Source of the DNA: an uncultured Elusimicrobia bacterium
GTDB taxonomy: Bacteria; Elusimicrobiota; Elusimicrobia; Elusimicrobiales; Elusimicrobiaceae
Assembly (NCBI GenBank): GCA_947164805.1
Contig: CAMUXX010000040.1
Span: 1-7,258, forward strand
DNA: 7,258 bases
Direction of reading: 5' to 3'
Shown here: positions 1 through 7,140 of the stretch, one piece after another
Layout of the letters: each line of letters begins with the position of its first letter
Numbering within the stretch: the stretch's first letter is position 1
The notes under the pieces: model-generated
The model's input: only the letters and a program-made list of their open reading frames with translations
What the model was told of the DNA's origin: nothing
Databases searched by the model: none
Position numbers and translations under genes: made by a program

Positions 1-1
1 T

Positions 2-586
2 TTTATAGGAAAACAAATAACAAAAGATGATATTTTGTCTGAGGAAGCAACTATTTTATCCCAATTAAAATACTGTTTACCGCTAAAAATTGAAGAGGAG
101 AATATATTGTCCGGTTCCAGAACCGGTTTTATATTAACGAATAAAGAATTTGTTAATAGATATTTAGACATCTTAATCAGAGATTATGCGGAAGCAGTAT
201 TATCCATAACAAAATATTCCTATTATTGGCGTTCTCCTCTTAAACTGTTGGAATTAAAATATACAAATGACAATAGTATGGGATTAATATTAAATGAATT
301 GCTCTATTACAAAGCTTTATCATCTTGCGGTAAAGAATTAGATTTTACGGATATTGACCATGAAGTTGCAAATTCCCCTGTTTATCAGGAAACAGTAAAT
401 GAAGTTTATGATATTATCTTTGCAGATAAGATAGCAAAACTAGATGATAAATCTTTAAAGTCATTAGAAAATCGTTCTTATGAATTGTTTGAGGACAATA
501 AATTATATATAATGACGACTTTTTTCAAAAACCTAAATAAATACGCGGACCCAAATATCCTGCCTGTTCCTAAAGGGTATATTTAG
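2..586 (+). CDS. Unrecognised protein, C-terminal part (5' end cut by window)
   Basis: I do not recognise this family. The frame is open from base 2 (reading F-I-G-K-Q-I-T-K-D-D-I-L-S-E-E) to the TAG at 584-586, giving about 194 visible residues. A TTG at 35 could be read as a start, but it has no Shine-Dalgarno sequence ahead of it and the frame stays open and protein-like to the window edge. I therefore treat the gene as truncated at its 5' end. The product is rich in Lys, Glu, Asp, Asn, Leu and Ile. It looks mostly alpha-helical and soluble, with no membrane segment or signal peptide in the visible part and only two cysteines. It carries no catalytic motif I can name. An intrinsic terminator follows 26 bases after the stop, so it ends a transcription unit separate from sprA. 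Coding status is fairly sure; function is unknown. Confidence 0.7.
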   Translation, partial: FIGKQITKDDILSEEATILSQLKYCLPLKIEEENILSGSRTGFILTNKEFVNRYLDILIRDYAEAVLSITKYSYYWRSPLKLLELKYTNDNSMGLILNELLYYKALSSCGKELDFTDIDHEVANSPVYQETVNEVYDIIFADKIAKLDDKSLKSLENRSYELFEDNKLYIMTTFFKNLNKYADPNILPVPKGYI

Positions 587-611
587 TTTTTTTGCTACAT
601 TAGTAATTTAT

Positions 612-635
612 ACCCTCTGAAATGAGGGTCTTTTT
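612..635 (+). terminator. Intrinsic terminator after the first gene
   Basis: A 6-bp GC-rich stem, ACCCTC (612-617) with GAGGGT (624-629), encloses a 6-nt loop and is followed by CTTTTT (630-635). It lies 26 bases after the TAG of the upstream gene and before the sprA promoter region, so it separates the two units. The left arm can also pair with bases 574-581 around the upstream stop codon (see findings). Confidence 0.85.
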
Positions 636-664
636 ATGCTTTCTAAATGTTTGACATTAAATAT

Positions 665-693
665 TTAACATAACACACGCATAATTTTATATT
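665..693 (+). promoter_or_regulatory. Putative sigma-70 promoter of sprA-comF
   Basis: TTAACA (665-670) and TATATT (688-693) are separated by exactly 17 bases and each differs by one base from consensus. Transcription would start near 700, leaving a leader of only about 10 nt before the ATG at 709. A perfect TTGACA at 651-656 lies just upstream but has no -10 box at normal spacing. The surroundings are extremely AT-rich, so chance matches are easy. The 12-base palindrome TTAAATATTTAA (657-668) overlaps the -35 box and could be an operator; that is speculation. Confidence 0.45.
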
Positions 694-708
694 ATATATA
701 TAAGCACT

Positions 709-3700
709 ATGCTTAAAAAGTTTCTAAATATTGTTTTGCTAGTGTCAATGTTTTTTAATGCCTCGGGCGCGGAAATTTTAGCAGCTGAGGTCGGTTCTTT
801 TGTTACTAAAAAAACAGATGAAGAAGCACCTAAAACCTTACTTGATAGTTTTGGAAATAAAGACCGTTTTAAACTTTTTGAACCTGCCCGTTACGGCTTT
901 TTGAGTGACGAAAATGCCCAACAATTTCTACCCCAAACTGATGAAGAAGAAGGGGAACAAGACTATTTCAATTATTCCCGTGCATATCTTGAAAATATTA
1001 TTACCGAAACCGAAGGCGCAATAGAATTGCGCGGTAAAACGACTGAATATATTGAAATTTTAAACCCTTCTCTTTTACTCCCCATTTACGGTACAACAAT
1101 ATCAATGACAGGGCGCAAAACCTTCGGCCTAAAATATAATGCGAAAAAATACAGCGTTAAATCTACCACGGATAACAGAGATGTAAATGAATTTGTATTT
1201 GACCAGGAAATGCAACTAAAAGTACAAGGTAAAGTAAGCAACAGAATTTTTGTTGATATTGACTATGACGACCAAAGGCCCGATTCACAAAATATTGCAA
1301 TTGCTTATAAAGGCAAACAAGGGGAACTTGTTCAAAGTGTAGATTTCGGTGATATAACACTCTCTTTGCCGGCAACGCAATTTTTATCTTACTCAAAGCA
1401 AGTATTCGGTGCAAAAATGCACATGCAACATAAAGATGCAAATTTATACTTAATAGGCAGCCAAAGCAAAGGTGACAGCAAAACAAAACAATTTAAAGGT
1501 AACAGCGTTTTTGAGACAGTAAATATTAAAGACCTAAGTTATATACGCCGCACTTATTATAGTTTAGATTTTCAGAACTCACATTTGCCATCGTGGGATG
1601 TTAACTCAGACATTGTCAACGGCTCTTTGGAAGTTTTTTTAAATGATCATACAAATACAGGTTATCAAATTGCTATGCAAGCAGCAGATTATAAAACTTG
1701 CGAAAATTATCCTGGTACAACCGGTAATGCACCTTTCCGACAGCTTACCGAAGGTGTTGATTATAGCGTTGATATAAGCAAAAAAATGCTTATTTTTAAC
1801 AGGCAACTTAATACTACTGATGTAGTAGCTGTAAATTTTAGGAATACTGCCGGACAGCAAGCCAGCGATATTTGCGGTATGCCCATTTTAATTAAAACAC
1901 AAGATGACCGTGCTTTAGTAAGTGATACTGATGAAGGTAGTTATAAACTGGACATTAAACGTTATTATAATATCGGCACAACGCAACTTACGCGCGATAA
2001 CGGAACAGGTAATTTTATTTTAAAATTGCTTGAGTCAGACGGTGCAGAAGTTTGCCCGGAAGTTACAAGTTATGGTTATTGCCCAAGCCCCGAGCAAGTT
2101 GATTATGATAAAGGTATTTTCTATATAAGAGAAGAATTTACTGATAGAGGTTTATATAATACTACTCCGGTATCAGCTACAAACCGTTACTTCTTTGTAC
2201 AGTTTAATTCCACTGTAAAAACTTATTTTTTGGAGCCGGATATTGTTGTCCAATCAGAAAAAGTTAAAGTAAACGGTGCCACAATGGCCAGGAATAAAGA
2301 TTATTATATTGATTATTCCTCCGGATACATAACTTTTTATAATAAAGATTTAATTGGCGATAACAGTATAATAAATGTTGATTATGAAGTGTCAAATGAT
2401 GCTAAAGACAGTATGTTACTCGGTGGGCGTTTAAGTTATGATTTTACAAAAAATATAAGTGTAGGTGCTTCAATTTTGCATGATTCAAATACTAAACCTA
2501 AAACAGTCCCGCAAGTTGGAGATTTAAGTTCTTCACTTACTACGATGGAAGCGGATGCCCGTATTAAAGATTTACAAATTACCGATGGCCTTAAAATTAC
2601 TGCGGGGGTTGAAGGGGCGAAAAGTAAAAAAGATAATAACTTATTTGGCTATGCAATGATTGAAAATATGCAGCAAATTAAAGAGAGGGTAAGTGCCTCA
2701 ACAGTTTTCAGCGACTGGAAAATAGCTTCTAACCCCACAGCGGAAAGTTCGTATTTTAACAGTATTAAATGGGATTCCCAGGAAATACCGGTTCTTGAAA
2801 TTAACCCTAGTGCCGTTGCAAATTCCAATGAAAAACAAAATGTACTTGTAATAAATTATGATTTTACCGGCCTGCCTGCCGATAGAGATGAAGTTTCTTT
2901 AGCTTTTCCGATAAGCAATTCAGGCTCAGATTTTACAAATAAAACTTTAATTGAACTTACCGCACTTGGCGAGACAGACGGACCGGGGTTAAACATTTCT
3001 TTTGGTACCATGGATGAAAGATCTGATAATTATTCTGTTATTCCGTCCGGTTTTGATGTGGAAGATCTTTATCCCACTTGCAGTAAATATTATGTTCCTG
3101 GCGGCACGGCTGTTCCTAAAACAGAAGATTTACGTTGCACAGGTCAATTAACAATTAGTGAGGATAAAGGCTGGGTTTTCGTTGATCCGGATGGTACGGC
3201 AAATTATTATAATCCTTTTGCAAATAATGTTTATAACCCTCTACCGCAACCAAACGGTGTAATTGATACGCAAGATCTAAACGATAACGGTATTTTGGAT
3301 ACTTTTACTTTAGCTTCAAATTATATGGATTCAACTATAGGCGGAAACTTTGGGTTTGCCGGAACACCGTTTTTAGTTCCGAGCGGTTTACCTGAAGAAA
3401 AGTTAACAAATACATCTTGGAAAACTTTTCAGCTTGAAGTAGATTTAAATTCTAACCGTTGGTCTGCCATACAACAGATGCGTATAACTTTAAAGAGAGG
3501 GGGCAAAGATAAAGGGACAATAAAAATTGCCAATTTGACAGTTTCCGGTAGTTCTTGGCAACCGCTTGACAGCGACGAAAGTATACTTACCACTTACGGT
3601 ATAAACAATGTTGATAACCCAAGTACTTATAAACCTATTTTTAATGATCCGGGTGATGGCGGGCAAGTTTTCCGCACTTTGTATGGCTCTATTAATAATA

Positions 3701-6111
3701 TACGCGGGGAAAATTCAAACAATGTAATGGAACAGTCTTTGGCAATAAAATACGATTTTACATCTGCCAGCACAAATACAGTAAGCGTTCAGAAAAACTT
3801 TGCCGCTATGGATTTATCAACACATGAGGAATTTCACTTTCTCTTATACAATAAAACTCCTGCAGATAATATGAAATTTTATTTACGCATAGCAACTGAC
3901 GATAATAATTACAGCGAAATTGAGGTGCCTCTTGATAGTTTATCTTTCCCGTCAAATGAGTGGCGTTTATATAAATTAAAACTAATTGATTTAAGCGGTG
4001 ATCATATACCGGACAGATGGGAAAATATATCTAATTATCCATCTGTTGCAACAAATGAAGGAAATTTAAATTATAAGCGTGTGGGTATAATCAAAGCAGG
4101 CGTTCGCCAGGATGGAGGTACTTTACAACAGGGCGAGGTCTGGCTTGACGATATTTTTCTTGCAAAAGCCGTTATTTCGGAAGGTGAAGCCTATGAAGCC
4201 GATGCAACAATCAAATACCAAGACTGGCTGGAAATGGGTGGTAAAGTGCTTTATAAAGATGATTTATTCCAAACCCCTATAACGGTTGCATCAAAACAGA
4301 AAAATAAAGAAGAAAATTACTTTTTAAAATTTAAAAAAATAAAATATCTGCCGGTTGAGGCAAATTATTACCGTTCAAATACTGTAACACCTGATGTTTT
4401 AAACCATGATACAACAAACACTGTCAGTTTGCTTGATAAAGGGGAAGTAAACCGCAAAAAGGGTGCAGTTACCGCAAGGTATTTAAACCCTAAATTACCA
4501 CAAATTACAGTGGGATACAATTTTAATACTACCGATTATGATTTACTTAAAAGAAAGGATGACAGCGATAATTACACCGCCGCTTTAAATTATAACTCCT
4601 CAAAACAAAGTTTTGTTAAAAATGTTAATGCAAATATCGGGTTTACAAACAATAAAGTAAATTATGATAATGCACGTTTACAGGAGCTTGGCTCAAGCAC
4701 TTATAATACCAATGAAAAAGTTAAAAATTATTCCATCAAATTCAATTTAGCCCCTTGGAAGGGCTCAAGTTTAGTTCCCAGTTATTCCCTTACTACTGCT
4801 GATGAAAGCCGTAAATATTATAGCACCGAAATTCATAATTTCGAAAGCAAAAAATATGCAAAATACGCTGTGGAAAATCTAGGAATAAGCACCTCGCTTC
4901 GTTTAACTTCATGGCTTGTGCCTACGGCAAGTTATAATGCGGTAATTAAAGAAAATAATAATCTATCTCCCATTACAACACTATCGGCACAACCTATTGA
5001 TATAGGCCAGGTAAAAAACATAAACAGAAGTTCAGAAGGTAATATTTCTTTAACTTTAAGCGGGCGTGATATATTAAAGAATAATAGACTTTTATCAACT
5101 TTAAGTATTTCAAACAATTATAAATTGCAAGACGGTGATGCTTGGGAATATGTTGATAATGATTTTAATGCGTTAGATAAAATCTGGTTAAGGGGATCAA
5201 TGGGCATAAATTCACCTTATGCAAGGCGCACTACAATGACACTAAGAAACACTTATACAAATTCATTGCGTTGGAACCCGTTTAAAGAATATGCCTTCGG
5301 CGGAAATTTGATGCCTTTAAATTCAATTTCAATTATCAATAACTTTTCTTATGCTACACAGGAAAATGAAAATCTCGGTTCTTATTACCAAACAAAAAAT
5401 ACCACTTTGCCGGATGTAGTTTTCTTTATAGACAATTTGGAAAAGTTTTTTGATACTACCCCACGCTATATTTCCGGCACAAGTTTGAAAGTTAAATATT
5501 CCGATATTAAGAGCGAAACCATAAATACAAGTTTAAGCGATAATAAAACTTTCGGCGCTGATTTAAGATTTTTATTAATGAATACTTTTGATACTAATTT
5601 ATCTTATACCCAAAGTACAACCGATAAAGATGATTTAAAAAATGCCACACCGTTAAGTGCATATCTCAGGCGCGATTTTACAGCACAAACTTCATTTACT
5701 TATAAAAAAATGCGCATAACACCCAAATTTACTTATATTTTAGACAGTAAAAAAGAGTTAACAAACCAAACATTAGCTTTGATTACACAAGTTAAAGAAA
5801 TTGTTCCCTCAATTACTTTTAAACTCGACTTCAATTTGCCGCACGGTCTTGCTTTACCGTTTACCTCAAAGCAGTATCTAACAACAAACCGCATTATTTG
5901 GACTACTAATTTAAGTTATTCCCGCCGTCGTGCTTTCACCGTGGATGATAACCGCGATTTGCTTGATATTAACACAAACCTTGATTATGAACTGTCAAAA
6001 AATATACGTTTTACTTTGAGTGCGGCTTTCCAAAAATTCAAACATCTTTATATAAAGGAGAATTCCTATACCGCTTACAATATCGGTACTTTGATGACGA
6101 TACAATTCTAA
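709..6111 (+). CDS. sprA: SprA/Sov-family outer-membrane protein (type IX-like translocon)
   Basis: This 1800-residue protein resembles SprA/Sov, the giant outer-membrane beta-barrel that forms the type IX export channel in Bacteroidota. Residues 1 to about 27 are a signal peptide (KK, then FLNIVLLVSMFF, then small residues). SprA-like landmarks follow in order. They are the GRKTFGLKY and VQGKVSNRIFVDIDYD stretch (135-195), DFGDITLSLP...SKQVFGAK (210-236), SGYITFYN then LLGGRLSYDF (540-580), an acidic loop DLNDNGILD (about 856-864), a beta-sandwich with NYSEIEVPL (1005-1090), and EVWLDDIFL (1143-1151). The last 600 or so residues are alternating strand-like segments ending ...LMTIQF, a typical barrel terminus. 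All six cysteines (331, 389, 449, 458, 791, 810) lie in the extracytoplasmic N-terminal half. Known SprA proteins are usually near 2400 residues, so this one is short. There is no Shine-Dalgarno sequence at the ATG, but the signal peptide fixes the start. Family assignment is by motif memory; secretion function is inferred, since no PorV, GldK-N or other partner is visible. Confidence 0.8.
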   Translation: MLKKFLNIVLLVSMFFNASGAEILAAEVGSFVTKKTDEEAPKTLLDSFGNKDRFKLFEPARYGFLSDENAQQFLPQTDEEEGEQDYFNYSRAYLENIITETEGAIELRGKTTEYIEILNPSLLLPIYGTTISMTGRKTFGLKYNAKKYSVKSTTDNRDVNEFVFDQEMQLKVQGKVSNRIFVDIDYDDQRPDSQNIAIAYKGKQGELVQSVDFGDITLSLPATQFLSYSKQVFGAKMHMQHKDANLYLIGSQSKGDSKTKQFKGNSVFETVNIKDLSYIRRTYYSLDFQNSHLPSWDVNSDIVNGSLEVFLNDHTNTGYQIAMQAADYKTCENYPGTTGNAPFRQLTEGVDYSVDISKKMLIFNRQLNTTDVVAVNFRNTAGQQASDICGMPILIKTQDDRALVSDTDEGSYKLDIKRYYNIGTTQLTRDNGTGNFILKLLESDGAEVCPEVTSYGYCPSPEQVDYDKGIFYIREEFTDRGLYNTTPVSATNRYFFVQFNSTVKTYFLEPDIVVQSEKVKVNGATMARNKDYYIDYSSGYITFYNKDLIGDNSIINVDYEVSNDAKDSMLLGGRLSYDFTKNISVGASILHDSNTKPKTVPQVGDLSSSLTTMEADARIKDLQITDGLKITAGVEGAKSKKDNNLFGYAMIENMQQIKERVSASTVFSDWKIASNPTAESSYFNSIKWDSQEIPVLEINPSAVANSNEKQNVLVINYDFTGLPADRDEVSLAFPISNSGSDFTNKTLIELTALGETDGPGLNISFGTMDERSDNYSVIPSGFDVEDLYPTCSKYYVPGGTAVPKTEDLRCTGQLTISEDKGWVFVDPDGTANYYNPFANNVYNPLPQPNGVIDTQDLNDNGILDTFTLASNYMDSTIGGNFGFAGTPFLVPSGLPEEKLTNTSWKTFQLEVDLNSNRWSAIQQMRITLKRGGKDKGTIKIANLTVSGSSWQPLDSDESILTTYGINNVDNPSTYKPIFNDPGDGGQVFRTLYGSINNIRGENSNNVMEQSLAIKYDFTSASTNTVSVQKNFAAMDLSTHEEFHFLLYNKTPADNMKFYLRIATDDNNYSEIEVPLDSLSFPSNEWRLYKLKLIDLSGDHIPDRWENISNYPSVATNEGNLNYKRVGIIKAGVRQDGGTLQQGEVWLDDIFLAKAVISEGEAYEADATIKYQDWLEMGGKVLYKDDLFQTPITVASKQKNKEENYFLKFKKIKYLPVEANYYRSNTVTPDVLNHDTTNTVSLLDKGEVNRKKGAVTARYLNPKLPQITVGYNFNTTDYDLLKRKDDSDNYTAALNYNSSKQSFVKNVNANIGFTNNKVNYDNARLQELGSSTYNTNEKVKNYSIKFNLAPWKGSSLVPSYSLTTADESRKYYSTEIHNFESKKYAKYAVENLGISTSLRLTSWLVPTASYNAVIKENNNLSPITTLSAQPIDIGQVKNINRSSEGNISLTLSGRDILKNNRLLSTLSISNNYKLQDGDAWEYVDNDFNALDKIWLRGSMGINSPYARRTTMTLRNTYTNSLRWNPFKEYAFGGNLMPLNSISIINNFSYATQENENLGSYYQTKNTTLPDVVFFIDNLEKFFDTTPRYISGTSLKVKYSDIKSETINTSLSDNKTFGADLRFLLMNTFDTNLSYTQSTTDKDDLKNATPLSAYLRRDFTAQTSFTYKKMRITPKFTYILDSKKELTNQTLALITQVKEIVPSITFKLDFNLPHGLALPFTSKQYLTTNRIIWTTNLSYSRRRAFTVDDNRDLLDINTNLDYELSKNIRFTLSAAFQKFKHLYIKENSYTAYNIGTLMTIQF

Positions 6112-6112
6112 T

Positions 6113-6841
6113 ATGAAATACAAAATAAAAATTATAATAGATAAAATACTTAGTTTCTTTTTGCCGCGCACTTGCTTTTGTTGCGGGGCAGATTTAAAGA
6201 CAAAGACAATATTATGTACAAATTGTTTTAAAAAAATAGAACCTGTTAAAGGTATGCTTTGCCAACGTTGCGGCGTAATGCTTAAATCCGGTGGCAAACA
6301 TTGCCGCAACTGCCGCGGCAGTAAAGCCTCAAAATATAAATGTTCTTTTATACGCTCTGCCTTGCAATTTAATGAACCTACCCGTGCCCTTGTACACGCT
6401 TTTAAATATGAAAAATATTTAAATATTGCCCCTTATTTTGCAGAAGTTATGTACAAAACTTTTCGCAAATACCCGGAATATAGGGAAGCCGCTTTTTTAG
6501 TACCTGTTCCGATACACAAAAGCCGTCAAAGAAAGAGCGGTTTTAATCAGGTCGAAGTTTTAGCACAACACTTAGGTAAAATTTGCAGCATACCAGTTTT
6601 AAATGCTTTGGTGCGCACAAAAAATACTGAAAGCCAAACAAAATTGTCACGGGAACAAAGAAAAGAAAATATTTTAGGTGCTTTTGCTTTGGCAAAAGGT
6701 GTAGAGGGGGAAATTAAAGGCCAAGCCATAATATTGATTGACGATGTTTGCACTACCTCATCTACATTAGAAGAATGCGCTTGTGTTTTAAAGTCTGCCG
6801 GCGCGCGTGAAGTTTTGGCACTTACGGCTTTAAGGGAATAA
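6113..6841 (+). CDS. comF: ComF-family phosphoribosyltransferase with zinc finger
   Basis: This 242-residue protein matches the usual ComF/GntX length and plan. Two zinc-ribbon-like clusters lie at the N-terminus: C21xxC24 with C35xxC38, then C50xxC53 with C64xxC67. The ComF signature VPVPIHKSRQRKSGFNQVEVLAQ follows in the middle, then LVRTKNTESQTKLSREQRKENILGAF. The PRPP-binding loop LIDDVCTTSSTL is at about 208-219, with the paired aspartates at 210-211. The usual loop is TTGxT; here the glycine is serine. ComF is a cytoplasmic protein required for DNA uptake in naturally transformable bacteria, and homologues occur widely in non-competent species; its exact reaction is not settled. The ATG lies one base after the sprA stop and has no Shine-Dalgarno sequence, which points to translation coupled to sprA. 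No terminator is seen after it; the next promoter begins within about 25 bases. Confidence 0.93.
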   Translation: MKYKIKIIIDKILSFFLPRTCFCCGADLKTKTILCTNCFKKIEPVKGMLCQRCGVMLKSGGKHCRNCRGSKASKYKCSFIRSALQFNEPTRALVHAFKYEKYLNIAPYFAEVMYKTFRKYPEYREAAFLVPVPIHKSRQRKSGFNQVEVLAQHLGKICSIPVLNALVRTKNTESQTKLSREQRKENILGAFALAKGVEGEIKGQAIILIDDVCTTSSTLEECACVLKSAGAREVLALTALRE

Positions 6842-6864
6842 AATTTATTTTATTTACTAAAAAA

Positions 6865-6873
6865 TGATATACT
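6865..6873 (+). promoter_or_regulatory. Extended -10 promoter for the intergenic RNA
   Basis: TGATATACT contains the TGN extension directly before TATACT, one base from the TATAAT consensus. The best -35 at 17-base spacing (TTATTT, 6845-6850) is poor, which extended -10 promoters tolerate. Start of transcription is expected near 6880. It sits 24 bases after the comF stop and ahead of the dense hairpin region and terminator, as expected for an RNA gene or leader. Confidence 0.6.
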
Positions 6874-6879
6874 AAATTG

Positions 6880-7125
6880 AGAGGTTAATTTTAATAAAGG
6901 GTTAAAAGCCCTAAAAAATTTGAATCTGTTTTTGGAACCGTATATAGAATACGGTGCGCTTGCAGAAATGCTGGCACAGTCGTAGTCCAAGAACAGTCGT
7001 TGGAGGCATAGTAGAATTTGGCTGATCCCCTTATTTTACTGTGCCAAATGTTTATCGTTTATCGGTAAACTACGGCTGTTTTGTTTGGGTTACTACGACT
7101 GGCTTAAATAAACCAGCCGTTTTTT
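6880..7125 (+). ncRNA. Putative structured RNA or pilin leader, no family recognised
   Basis: This region has no credible open frame but is unusually rich in pairing. Hairpins are ACCGTAT:ATACGGT (6937-6943/6949-6955), GCA-GAAA-TGC (6962-6971), TCCAA:TTGGA (6986-6990/7000-7004), a 13-bp stem with two G-U pairs (7005-7017/7033-7045), and a 7-bp stem with one G-U (7051-7057/7063-7069). The last three are enclosed by a 9-bp closing helix, CAGTCGTAG (6977-6985) with CTACGGCTG (7070-7078), making a four-way junction whose helices abut nearly without linkers. A perfect 10-bp alternative pairs 6977-6986 with 7092-7101. A promoter lies upstream and a terminator ends it. I checked by eye for the common riboswitches, T-box, 6S, SRP RNA, tmRNA and RNase P and saw no match. 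It may be a stand-alone small RNA or a switchable leader for the downstream pilin. Boundaries are estimates. Confidence 0.55.
7095..7125 (+). terminator. Intrinsic terminator of the intergenic RNA
   Basis: ACGACTGGCTT (7095-7105) folds on AAACCAGCCGT (7110-7120) with nine pairs, two A-C mismatches and an AAAT loop, followed by TTTTT. The 3' arm CAGCCGT (7114-7120) can instead pair perfectly with ACGGCTG (7072-7078), also ending directly at the U-tract. The left arm is the same segment that can form a 10-bp helix with 6977-6986, so formation of the terminator may be conditional. Confidence 0.7.
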
Positions 7126-7140
7126 ATTGGCTAAAAAAGA

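Noticed and set aside
35..37. TTG as the start of the first gene
   Set aside because: No Shine-Dalgarno sequence lies ahead of it and the frame stays open to base 2, so the gene most likely begins outside the window.
1163..1486. Reverse-strand open frame of 107 codons inside sprA, plus similar ones at 1639-1860, 4932-5117, 5995-6309 and 6547-6753
   Set aside because: All lie opposite well-supported coding sequence and have no recognisable motif; they are shadows of the forward genes.
6054..6060. AAAGGAG inside the end of sprA as ribosome binding site for comF
   Set aside because: It lies more than 50 bases before the comF ATG and has no suitable start codon close by.
6879..6912. GAGAGGTT start and AGGG...CCCT stem as a preQ1 or similar small riboswitch
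   Set aside because: The partner of GAGG and the A-rich pseudoknot tail of preQ1-I are not in place; the 4-bp stem alone is weak.
6933..6940. TGGAACCG, similar to the conserved T-box antiterminator sequence
   Set aside because: No T-box stem I or specifier region precedes it, and these bases are better explained by the ACCGTAT:ATACGGT hairpin.
7048..7068. Short leader peptide MFIVYR followed by TAA
   Set aside because: No ribosome binding site, and the bases are explained by the 7-bp hairpin at 7051-7069.
6940..7125. Cyclic di-GMP riboswitch, plausible before a pilin gene
   Set aside because: The conserved GEMM-I core sequences and tetraloop/receptor arrangement are not present.
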